A stretch of 32,612 bases of DNA, taken from the NCBI RefSeq assembly GCF_001043915.1, contig NZ_LABX01000160.1:1-32612 (forward strand). The letters run 5' to 3'. Under the pieces are notes generated by a model that was not told where the DNA came from, ran no database searches, and worked only from the letters and a program-made list of their open reading frames with translations. This document shows, piece after piece, positions 18,522 to 28,408 of the stretch (position 1 is the stretch's first letter; the number at the start of each line of letters is the position of its first letter). This DNA comes from Methylobacterium aquaticum. Lineage in GTDB: Bacteria; Pseudomonadota; Alphaproteobacteria; Rhizobiales; Beijerinckiaceae. The position numbers and the translations under genes are program-made.

Positions 18522-18787
18522 GCCTCGTCACCCGGCACGGGCCGGGTCTCCGGCACCACGGCGTCGTCCTCCTCCATCAGGTGGATCCGGCCGGCGAGGG
18601 CGCCTGGCCTGCGGCGGGACCGCGCATCCGGCCTCGGTGGGTGGATCTCGGCGATCGGCTCGCCCTGCGAGGTGACGATGAAGGTGCGGCCCTGCCGAGC
18701 CTGGTCGAGATAATCGGCCAGGTTCGCCTGGACCTTGCGCAGCCCGACCCGTTCCGGACCGCCCTCCTTCGTCTCCTCGTCGGCCAA
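18518..18787 (-). CDS. Phd/YefM-type antitoxin
   Basis: An 89-residue protein with the Phd/YefM N-terminal pattern VGLRKVQANLADYLDQARQGRT...TSQGEPIAEI, a DNA-binding and dimerisation fold. The C-terminal half, rich in Arg then Glu/Asp, should wrap the toxin. The start is a TTG at 18787; GGGAGGA five bases upstream makes it convincing, and no ATG or GTG would keep the domain whole. It is placed directly before the PIN toxin and is probably autoregulated as a pair. The gap to the czcA stop is 71 bases, so read-through from the efflux operon is possible. Confidence 0.82.
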   Translation of the reverse strand: MADEETKEGGPERVGLRKVQANLADYLDQARQGRTFIVTSQGEPIAEIHPPRPDARSRRRPGALAGRIHLMEEDDAVVPETRPVPGDEA

Positions 18788-18858
18788 GGCGGTCCTCCCG
18801 TTGGGTCACGGGAGAGCCTTACACAAGCCGGTCCATTCTGTCAGGCGAGGTCGATCGC

Positions 18859-21800
18859 TCAATGGGCCGAGGCTTCGACGGCGGCCGGCATGCCCGGCTC
18901 CGCCGGGGCGTGGACCGCCGCAGGCCGGCGGCGGGAGAAGAGCAGGATCAGCACCGGCAGGATGATGAGGATCAGGAACGGCGCCAGGCTCATGCCGCCG
19001 ACCACCACCAGCGCCAGGGGCTTCTGCACCTGCGAGCCGACGCCGTGCGAGAAGGCGGCGGGCAGGAGGCCGACGCCAGCGACGACGCAGGTCATCACCA
19101 CCGGGCGCATCTGGGTATAGCAGGTCTTCAGCATCGCCTCGGCCCGCGCCTCGCCGCGGGCGATCAGCGCGTTGTAGTGGGTGAGCACGATGATGCCGTC
19201 CATCACCGCGATCCCGAGCAAAGCGATGAAGCCGATCGCCGCCGAGACCGAGAACGGCGTCTCGGTGACGGCGAGCGCCACGACGCCGCCCGCCACCGCC
19301 ATCGGGATCACGGAGAGCGCCAGCAGCGTGTCGATCACCGAGCCGAAATTGACGAAGAGCAGCACCGCGATCAGCAGGATCGCCAGCGGCACCGTGACCG
19401 AGAGGCGGGCCAGCGCCCCCTGCATGTTGTTGAACTCGCCGACCAGCTCCAGCCGGTAGTCCGGCGGCAGCTTCACCTCCTGGGCCACGCGCTCGCGGGC
19501 CTCGATGATGGTGCTGCCGAGGTCGCGGTCGCGCACGCTGAACTTCACCGGCAGGTAGCGCTCCTGGCCCTCGCGGTAGATGTAGGCGGGCCCCGAGACC
19601 AGCTCGACATCGGCGACGGCATTCAGCGGGATCTGGACGGTGCCGCCGCTCTGGGTCTGCCCGGCGATGCGCAGCTCGCGGATGGCGCGGACGCTCTGGC
19701 GGTATTGCGAGGCGAGGCGCACGACGATCGGGTAGTGGCGCTCGCTGCCGGTGTCGTAGAGTTCGCCCGCCGCATCGCCGCCGATCGCGGTGCGGACCGT
19801 GGTGTTGATGTCGCCCGGGGTGAGGCCGTAGCGGGCGGCGCGCGTGCGGTCGACGTTGATCTGCACCGTCGGCTGGCCGAGCGAGGTGAAGACGCCGAGA
19901 TCGGTGACGCCGGGCACCCGCTTCAACACCGCCTCGACCTGCCGCGCGACGTCGGTGAGGGTCTGGAGGTCGGGCCCGAACACCTTGAACGAGTTCTCGC
20001 CCTTGATGCCCGACACCGCCTCGGCGACGTTGTCCTGGAGGTATTGCGACAGGTTGAACTCGACGCCCGGGAACTCGGTCCGCAGCCGCTCCAGCAGGGC
20101 GCCGGTCATCGCGTCCTTGCTCATGCCCTCGCGCCACTGCTCGGCGGGCTTCAGGGGCGCGAAGAACTCGCCGTTGAAGAAGCCGGCGGCATCGGTGCCG
20201 TCGTCGGGCCGGCCGTGCTGCGAGACCACCCGCTCGACCTCCGGCACCTCGGCGATCACCCGGCGGATCCGGTTGACGTAGAGGTTGCCCTCTTCCAGCG
20301 AGATCGTCGCCGGCATGGTGGCGCGGATCCAGAGATTGCCTTCTTCGAGCTTCGGCAGGAATTCGAGGCCGAGATTGCGTCCCTCCACCGCCACGCCGAG
20401 GGCGATGAGGCCGGCGAGGCCCAGCGTCAGGGTGCGGTGAGCGAGCGCCGCCCGGACCACCGGCCGGTACAGCCGGTCGAGGGTGCGGACCAGGAGCGTC
20501 TCGACCTCGTGGATGTGGTCCGGCAGCAGGTAGGCCGAAAGGACCGGCGTTACCGTGAAGGTGGCGATGAGGCCGCCCGCCAGCGCATAGGCGTAGGTCT
20601 GGGCCATCGGCCCGAAGATGTTGCCCTCGACGCCCGACAGGGTGAAGAGCGGCAGGAAGCCGGTGACGATGATGATCGCCGCGAACACGATCGAGCGGCT
20701 GACGTCCGAGGAGGCGAGCGCGATCAGCCCGAGCTTGCGCGGCATGCCCTTGGCGCCGGCGAGGCCCGGCGCGAGCGGCGGGCCGTGGCCCGAGAGGCGG
20801 CGGAAGATCGCCTCGACCATGATGACGGTGCCGTCGACGATCAGGCCGAAATCCAGCGCTCCGACCGACAGCAGGTTGGCCGATTCGCCCCGCACCACCA
20901 GGATGATGACCGCGAAGAACAGCGCGAAGGGGATCGTCGCCACGACGATCAGGGCGCTCCTCAGGTTGCCGAGGAACAGCCACTGCACCACGAGGATCAG
21001 CAGGATCCCGACCATCATGTTGTGCAGCACGGTGTGGGTGGTAACGGCGATCAGGTCGGCGCGGTCGTAGATCCGCTCGATCCGCACGCCCGGCGGCAGG
21101 ATGCCGGCCGCCTCGATCTTCGCGACCTCGGCCTTCACCGCCTCGATCGACGGGGTCGAGCGCTCGCCCCGGCGCATCAGCACGATGCCCTGGACGACAT
21201 CGTCGTCGTCGTTCATGCCGGCGATGCCGAGCCGCGGCTGGTGGCCGATCGTGATGGTGGCGACGTCCTTCACCAGGACCGGCGCGCCGCCCGATTGCGA
21301 CAAAACCGTTTCGCCGATGTCGTCGACCGAGCGAATCAGGCCGACGCCCCGCACCACCGCCGACTGGCTGCCCAGGGTGATGCGGTTGCCGCCGACATTG
21401 AGGTTGCTGTCGTTGAGGGTTTTGACCACGCCCGAGAGGGTGAGTCCATGGGCCATCAGCCGGTCGAGATCGACGCCGATCTCGAAGGTCTTGGTCTTGC
21501 CGCCCCAGCCGATCACGTCGATGACGCCCGGCACGGCGCGGAAGCGCTTGCGCAGAACCCAGTCCTGAAGCGTCTTCAGGTCGAGGACGCTGTAGCCCTC
21601 CGGCGCGACGAGCTTGTAGCGAAAAATCTCGCCGATCGGGCTCACCGGCGAGATGGTGGGCTTTGCTCCGTTCGGAAGGGTGTCGAGCTGGGCCAGCCGG
21701 TTGAGCACCTGCTGCTCGGCCTCGCGGTAGTTGTTGGCGAAGCCGAATTGCAGCTTCACGTCGGACAGGCCGTAGAGCGAGACGGTGCGGACCTGCTTGA

Positions 21801-22032
21801 GGTCGGGCAGGCCCGAGGTGATGACCTCGATCGGCACCGTGATGTAGCGCTCGATCTCCTCGCCCGAGAGGCCCGGCGCCTGGGTGATGACGTTCACCAT
21901 CGGCGGGGTCGGATCGGGATAAGCCTCGATGTTGAGGCTCTGGAACGCTGCCAGCCCGCCGACCATCAGGGCCACGAAGGCCAGGACGACGAGGGCGCGC
22001 TGGCGCAGGGCGAGGCCGACGATGCCGGTCAT
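18859..22032 (-). CDS. Heavy-metal RND efflux pump, CzcA/CusA family
   Basis: A 1057-residue inner-membrane proton-driven pump of the HME-RND family, exporting divalent or monovalent metal ions from the periplasm or cytosol. It has TM1 at about 10-30 and the N-terminal YPDPTPPMVNVITQAPGLS motif. TM4 reads LDFGLIVDGTVIMVE with D394, D400 and E407, the proton-relay acids of the CzcA group. Later TM helices contain GIAVMDGIIVLTHYN. Length is normal. It lies 44 bases after the adaptor gene. Metal specificity cannot be read reliably. No CzcC-like outer-membrane gene is in this window. Confidence 0.93.
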   Translation of the reverse strand: MTGIVGLALRQRALVVLAFVALMVGGLAAFQSLNIEAYPDPTPPMVNVITQAPGLSGEEIERYITVPIEVITSGLPDLKQVRTVSLYGLSDVKLQFGFANNYREAEQQVLNRLAQLDTLPNGAKPTISPVSPIGEIFRYKLVAPEGYSVLDLKTLQDWVLRKRFRAVPGVIDVIGWGGKTKTFEIGVDLDRLMAHGLTLSGVVKTLNDSNLNVGGNRITLGSQSAVVRGVGLIRSVDDIGETVLSQSGGAPVLVKDVATITIGHQPRLGIAGMNDDDDVVQGIVLMRRGERSTPSIEAVKAEVAKIEAAGILPPGVRIERIYDRADLIAVTTHTVLHNMMVGILLILVVQWLFLGNLRSALIVVATIPFALFFAVIILVVRGESANLLSVGALDFGLIVDGTVIMVEAIFRRLSGHGPPLAPGLAGAKGMPRKLGLIALASSDVSRSIVFAAIIIVTGFLPLFTLSGVEGNIFGPMAQTYAYALAGGLIATFTVTPVLSAYLLPDHIHEVETLLVRTLDRLYRPVVRAALAHRTLTLGLAGLIALGVAVEGRNLGLEFLPKLEEGNLWIRATMPATISLEEGNLYVNRIRRVIAEVPEVERVVSQHGRPDDGTDAAGFFNGEFFAPLKPAEQWREGMSKDAMTGALLERLRTEFPGVEFNLSQYLQDNVAEAVSGIKGENSFKVFGPDLQTLTDVARQVEAVLKRVPGVTDLGVFTSLGQPTVQINVDRTRAARYGLTPGDINTTVRTAIGGDAAGELYDTGSERHYPIVVRLASQYRQSVRAIRELRIAGQTQSGGTVQIPLNAVADVELVSGPAYIYREGQERYLPVKFSVRDRDLGSTIIEARERVAQEVKLPPDYRLELVGEFNNMQGALARLSVTVPLAILLIAVLLFVNFGSVIDTLLALSVIPMAVAGGVVALAVTETPFSVSAAIGFIALLGIAVMDGIIVLTHYNALIARGEARAEAMLKTCYTQMRPVVMTCVVAGVGLLPAAFSHGVGSQVQKPLALVVVGGMSLAPFLILIILPVLILLFSRRRPAAVHAPAEPGMPAAVEASAH

Positions 22033-22076
22033 GGCCGTGTATCCGAAGAGGGCGGGATCGATGAAGGCGGCGGGCG

Positions 22077-23303
22077 TCAGCTCTGGGTCGACATCCGGTC
22101 GATGAAGAGCGAGCCGCGGGAGATCACCCGCTCGCCCTCCTTCAGACCGTCGAGGATCTCGACGGTCGAGCCGTCGACGATGCCGGGCCGGACCGGCCGG
22201 TTCTCGACCGCGTTGTCGGGCTTCAGCACCCAGACGCTGGCCTTGTTGCCCTCCAGGATCACGGCGGCGCGGGGCACGGCGTGGGACAGGCTCTCGCGCT
22301 CGTTGATGATCCGCACGCTCGCGTACATCTCGGGCTTGAGCAGACCCTGCTTGTTGTTGATCTCGGCCCGCACGGTGATGCGCCGCGTCACCGGATCGAC
22401 CGAGGTGCCGATGAAGTTGATCCGGCCCTCGAAGGTGCGCTCCGGATGGGCCGGCACCCGGAAGGTGACCTTCTCGTCCATCTCGACCTTGGCGGCATCG
22501 GCCTCGCGGAGCTGCGCGATGAGCCAGACCTTCGACAGGTCGCCGATGATGTAGGACGGCTCGCCGCTCGACCCGACATACTGGCCAGGGCCGATCTTGC
22601 GCTGGATGATGGTGCCGCTGAGCGGTGCGTTGATCGGGGTGTTGGGATTGATCGCCGAACCCTTCTGGAGGGCGGCCATGTCCTCGTCACGCAAGCCGAG
22701 GATGCGCAGGCGGTTGCGAGCGGCTTCCAGCCCGACCTCGGCGGTGCGGTTGTCGTTGGTGGCGGAGGTGAGGTCGTTCTGCGCGGTCTGCAACTCGCGC
22801 AGGGTGGTGGTGCGGGTCTCGAACAGGTCGCGCTGGCGCTTCTCGGCGGCCTGCGCGAAGGTGAGCTGCGAGCGGCTCTTGTTCAGCACGTTGAGGGCGG
22901 CGAGATAATCGTTCTGGGCCTGCACCATCTCGTTGGCCTGGACCGAGAACAGCGGGTCGCCGCGCTTCACCTGGTCGCCGGCCCGGGCGAAGATCGCGAT
23001 GACGCGGCCGGGATAGGGCGAGAAGACCGGCGTCGCCTGGTACTCGTCGACCCCGATCTTGCCCTCGGTGGCGATCTCCTCGAAGAACTGGCGCTTGACC
23101 ACCGGCTCGCTCGACACCGTGGCGAGCTGGGAGGCGGTGAGCGTGAAGGGCTTGCCGGCGGAGGGCCGGGCCGGCACGTCCGCGAAGGCGGTGATCGGCT
23201 CCTGCCGGTGGCCCGGACGCAGAGTGGAATAGGCGAAGACCGCCCCGGCGCCCAGGACAGCCAGAACGACGACTTGGCTGATCGGTCTCAGCGTCCGGGG
23301 CAT
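22077..23303 (-). CDS. RND efflux adaptor (membrane fusion protein), CzcB family
   Basis: The periplasmic adaptor that links the CzcA-like pump to an outer-membrane channel. The start at 23303 (MPRTLRPISQVVVLAVLGAG) has AAGGGTGA seven bases upstream and gives 408 residues with one N-terminal membrane anchor or signal at about 9-25. The open frame extends 120 codons further, but that part is low-similarity and includes the repeat region. The barrel-sandwich halves SPYPGRVIAIFARAGDQVKRGD and INAPLSGTIIQRKIGPGQYVG flank a helical hairpin of about 90 residues. The beta-barrel and membrane-proximal domains follow. There is no His-rich metal-binding extension. Confidence 0.9.
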   Translation of the reverse strand: MPRTLRPISQVVVLAVLGAGAVFAYSTLRPGHRQEPITAFADVPARPSAGKPFTLTASQLATVSSEPVVKRQFFEEIATEGKIGVDEYQATPVFSPYPGRVIAIFARAGDQVKRGDPLFSVQANEMVQAQNDYLAALNVLNKSRSQLTFAQAAEKRQRDLFETRTTTLRELQTAQNDLTSATNDNRTAEVGLEAARNRLRILGLRDEDMAALQKGSAINPNTPINAPLSGTIIQRKIGPGQYVGSSGEPSYIIGDLSKVWLIAQLREADAAKVEMDEKVTFRVPAHPERTFEGRINFIGTSVDPVTRRITVRAEINNKQGLLKPEMYASVRIINERESLSHAVPRAAVILEGNKASVWVLKPDNAVENRPVRPGIVDGSTVEILDGLKEGERVISRGSLFIDRMSTQS

Positions 23304-23373
23304 GTGCGTCACCCTTCTTCGGTGGTGGGCGCGGGGCAGTGGCCCGACGGGATGACCGATCTGCAACGCGCGG

Positions 23374-23402
23374 GCAGTACTTGTCCTAATTTGCTGACGC
23401 AA
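23374..23402 (-). promoter_or_regulatory. Candidate promoter for the czcBA-like operon
   Basis: On the - strand TTGCGT (23402-23397) is followed after 17 bases by TACTGC (23379-23374), about 70 bases before the adaptor ATG. The hexamers match the consensus only partly, and the call rests mainly on spacing and on the locally A/T-richer sequence. Confidence 0.25.
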
Positions 23403-23591
23403 GCGTGAATGATGCGCGGGCCACGCCGGTTCCGGGCGCACTGTGCCGCAGGCGATACACTCGCGCGTCATCTCGACGAAGGTGCAGGGACGACGCTGCG
23501 CAGGGCCGCGCTGATCAGGGGTCTGGAACGATAGGGAGAGGGGAAAGCAACCTTCCAGAACAGCGCACGCGGATCGAGATGTGGGAATGCG

Positions 23592-23674
23592 ATAGAGCAT
23601 TTCCCGACCAAGTGGACACCGGTTCGTCGGAAAATGCTCCAGCCCGCCTGGGAGAGCGGACACCTGTGCTCTAT
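23592..23674. repeat. GAGCA-type palindromic repeat, copy C
   Basis: GAGCATTTcCCGAC (23595-23608) pairs with GTCGGaAAATGCTC (23626-23639) with a single mismatch over a 17-base loop. An outer TGCTCTAT (23667-23674) can also pair with ATAGAGCA (23592-23599). The loop and right arm AAGTGGACACCGGTTCG match copy A at 11558-11574. It lies between the kinase operon end and the efflux genes and could also end transcripts. Confidence 0.7.
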
Positions 23675-23688
23675 GCGTTTAGGAATAA

Positions 23689-25601
<1,913 letters not shown>

Positions 25602-25605
<4 letters not shown>

Positions 25606-27341
25606 GTGGCCTGCCTCGGAATGCTGATCACGAAGCAGGCCCCTCCGTCTGGCGATGATTCCACGGATAATTGCCCGCTATGCGCCTGCACGACGCTGTA
25701 GGCAATGGCGAGACCGAGCCCGGTGCCGGATCCGACGGGCTTCGTCGTGAAGAACGGCTCGAAGATGCGCTCGCGTAGGGATTCCGGGACGCCCGGGCCG
25801 GTGTCGCAGATCCGGATCACGTCGTGGTCGTCGCGGATCGCGGTCTCGACCGTGATCGTGCCGTCGCCGGGGATCGCGTCGGCGGCGTTGCCGAGGATGT
25901 TCATCACCACCTGGTTGAGCAGGGCCGGCGAGCAGCGGATCTCCGGTGCCCCGGCGAAATCCTTGCGCACGGTGATGCGGGTGCCGAGCTTGTGCTGGAT
26001 CAGCGCCAGCACGTTCTCGATCGCGTCCGGCACGTTGACGGTCTGCATCTCTCCCTCGTCGAGGCGCGAGAACTTGCGCAGGTTGACGACGAGGTCCTGG
26101 ATCCGGGACAGCCCGAGGCGCATCGCGCCGACCCGGTCGCGGGCCTTGTCGAGGGCGCGCCGGGAGGGATCGCCCTCCGGCACCGCGGCGGCGACCTCGC
26201 CGATCAGCCGCTCGACCGTGCCCTGATGGGCGAGGATGAAGGCGAGCGGATTGTTGATCTCGTGGGCGATGCCGGCGACCAATTCGCCGAGCGAGGCCAT
26301 CTTGGCGGCCTGGACGAGCTTGGCCTGGGTGTCCTTGAGGCGGTGATTGGCCTGTTCGAGGTCGTGGTTCGCTTGCGCCAGGGCGCCGGCGAGCGCCGCC
26401 TTCGCCTCGGCGGCGGTGGCCTCGGCCTTGGCGCGCTCGGCGGCGAGCGCGTGGCGCCGCACCTCGTCGGCGACCCGGCGGTCGTCCTCCTCCAGGAGCT
26501 TGCGCCGCACCAGCGTCCGCACCCGGATCGCCAGCAGGTCGGCATCGGCCCCCTTGGCCACCACGTCGTCGGCCCCGGCCGAGAACGCCTCGACCAGGAG
26601 GTCCTTGCTGGAGGAGGCGGCCGAGCCGATGCCGACGAGGTAGAAGCCCGGCGCTCCGGCGCCGGTGGCGGCGCCCCGAAAGCCGTCGATCCGGCGGCAG
26701 AGCGCGATGGCGTCGAAGCCCGTCCCCAGCAAGTCCACCGTGACGCAGTCGAAGCCTTCGCTCGCGGAACCGTGGCCCGATGCCTCCAGGGCCGCCATCG
26801 CCTGGTCGGGCCCGTCGGCGGCGACGACCTCGTGCCCCTCCTGGGCCAGGAGCGCCGAGAGATAGGCCCGGAAGGTCGCGCTGCCGTCGACGACGAGGAT
26901 GCGGGCGCGGCGGAAGCTCGCCGGGCGGCCGGGCTCGTCCGCCGGTACGGCGGCGCGCTCGCGCAGGAGCGCCCGGATGCGCAGGAGCAGCAGGTCGCGG
27001 TCGGCGGATTTCGGCACGTAGGCGTCGGCGCCGCTCTCCAGGCCCTGGCGCTCGATGTCGCGGCCGCTCGCCTCGGTCAGCATCAGCACCGGCGTCGCCC
27101 GGGTCCGCAGGGCGAGCCGCATCTGCCGGGTCAGCTCGTCGCCGTTCATCCCCGGAAGATGATAATCGGCCACCACGAGGTCGGGCAGGCCGTGGTTCAT
27201 CGCCTCCAACGCCGCTTCCGCCGTGGCGTGGCGCGCGACCGCAAAGCCGTTCCGCTCCAGGAAGAGCCGCAATTGCAGCGCCTGGGTCTCGGAATCCTCG
27301 ACCAGCAGGATACGGGGCGAGGGCGCGGGGGCCGGCGTCAC
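25602..27341 (-). CDS. Histidine kinase with two N-terminal receivers, REC-REC-HisKA-HATPase
   Basis: A 579-residue soluble kinase. Receiver 1 (about 10-125) is complete: VEDSE, D59 in ADYHLPG and K111 in VPKSAD. Receiver 2 (about 146-278) keeps D203 in TVDLLGTG and K263, but its acidic pair is reduced to VVDGS, so its metal site may be weak. An Ala/Glu-rich coiled coil (about 285-345) leads to HisKA with H360 in AHEINNPL. The HATPase has N485 and DTGPGVPE, GSGTGLGLAI. The GTG start overlaps the cheB stop by four bases (GTGA). As part of the chemosensory operon it is a likely target of the CheA hybrid. Confidence 0.92.
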
Positions 27342-28408
27342 GCCGGGAGGCCCGGCTGCACCGCCCGCAGGATCCGCGGGGCGATCAGGTCGAGGGGAAG
27401 CACGCTGCCCGCCGCCTTGAGGCGCACCGCCGCGGCCGGCATGCCGTAGACGACGGCCGAGCTTTCGTGCTCGGCGATGGTGGCGGCACCCGCGCGGTGC
27501 ATGTCGAGGAGGCCGGCGGCACCGTCCTCCCCCATCCCGGTGAGCAGCACGCCGAGGCCCCGCGGCCCGGCCGAGCGGGCGACGGAGCGGAACAGGACCG
27601 TGGCCGAGGGGCGCTGTCCGCCGACCGGCGGCTCGTCGAGGAGCGCAAGCAGGCCGCCGGGCCCGAGCGCCAGGTGACGGTCGCCGGGCGCGACATAGAC
27701 GTGGCCCGCTTGCGGCCGCACGCCCTCGGCGGCGATGACGACGGTCAGCGGCACCACGCCGTTCAGCCAGTCGGCGAAGCCCTCCATGAAGGCCGCGCCC
27801 ATGTGCTGGACGAGGAGCACGGGGAGGGAGAAGTCCGCCGGCAGGGCGCCGAGCAGCTTGGCGAAGGCCGGCGGCCCGCCGGTGGAGGCGGCCACCGCCA
27901 GCACGCTCGGCGCCTGCGTCGCGGGAATCGTCCCCCGGAACTCCTGAGGCGCATCGGGGCGGGCCAGGCGCTCGGCGCCGATCGGCCGGCGCCGGATCAC
28001 CGGCACCTGGCTCATGATGCGCAATTGGGTGCAGATCTGGTCGGCGATCGCCTCGTAGGCCCGGTGCCCGGTGCCGACCGGCTTCTCGACCACGCTGAGC
28101 GCCCCGGCCCGCAGCGCGTTCATCGAGATCCTGAGCGAGGAATCCTCGATCGCGTCGGCCACGACCACGATCGGGGTCGGGCGCTCGGCCATGATCCGCC
28201 GCGTGGTCTCCAGGCCGTCGATGCCCGGCAGGCGGATATCCATCGAGATCACGTCGGGCTGGACCCGGTGGATCTCCCGCAGGGCCTCCTCGCCGGAGGC
28301 GACCGCGGCGGCGAGGGCCAGCCGCGGGTCGCGGCTGACGATGTGGGCGAGGAGCTGGCGCACCACCAGCGAATCCTCCACCAGCATGACGCGGACGGGG
28401 GGGCTCAC
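27338..28408 (-). CDS. cheB: Chemoreceptor methylesterase/deamidase CheB
   Basis: A 356-residue CheB that removes methyl groups from receptor glutamates, giving adaptation. The receiver has E11/D12 and phospho-site D57 in ISMDIRLPG. The esterase domain has the catalytic triad S175 in AASTGGP, H202 in VQHMG and D295 in TGMGEDGA, all intact. The GTG at 28408 overlaps the CheA stop by four bases and is preferred; an open frame continues far upstream but is only a shadow of the CheA gene. No CheR partner is in view and it is expected upstream of the window end. Confidence 0.94.
   Translation of the reverse strand: MSPPVRVMLVEDSLVVRQLLAHIVSRDPRLALAAAVASGEEALREIHRVQPDVISMDIRLPGIDGLETTRRIMAERPTPIVVVADAIEDSSLRISMNALRAGALSVVEKPVGTGHRAYEAIADQICTQLRIMSQVPVIRRRPIGAERLARPDAPQEFRGTIPATQAPSVLAVAASTGGPPAFAKLLGALPADFSLPVLLVQHMGAAFMEGFADWLNGVVPLTVVIAAEGVRPQAGHVYVAPGDRHLALGPGGLLALLDEPPVGGQRPSATVLFRSVARSAGPRGLGVLLTGMGEDGAAGLLDMHRAGAATIAEHESSAVVYGMPAAAVRLKAAGSVLPLDLIAPRILRAVQPGLPA

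Larger units (their letters stand above)
23304..23688 (-). other. 385-base gap upstream of the adaptor gene
   Basis: No gene is supported. The part near the adaptor has an A/T-richer patch with the candidate promoter described separately. The part near the kinase gene carries the palindromic repeat at 23592-23674. No regulator gene and no clear operator for a metal sensor are visible. Confidence 0.5.

Noticed and set aside
18862..22554. A 1230-codon open frame on the + strand
   Set aside because: It is exactly opposite the CzcA-like and CzcB-like genes, is His/Asp/Arg-rich with no family pattern, and arises from high GC codon bias on the coding strand.
23304..23663. 120-codon N-terminal extension of the CzcB-like adaptor
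   Set aside because: It has no family similarity and covers the palindromic repeat; the ATG at 23303 has a good binding site and starts at a normal membrane anchor.
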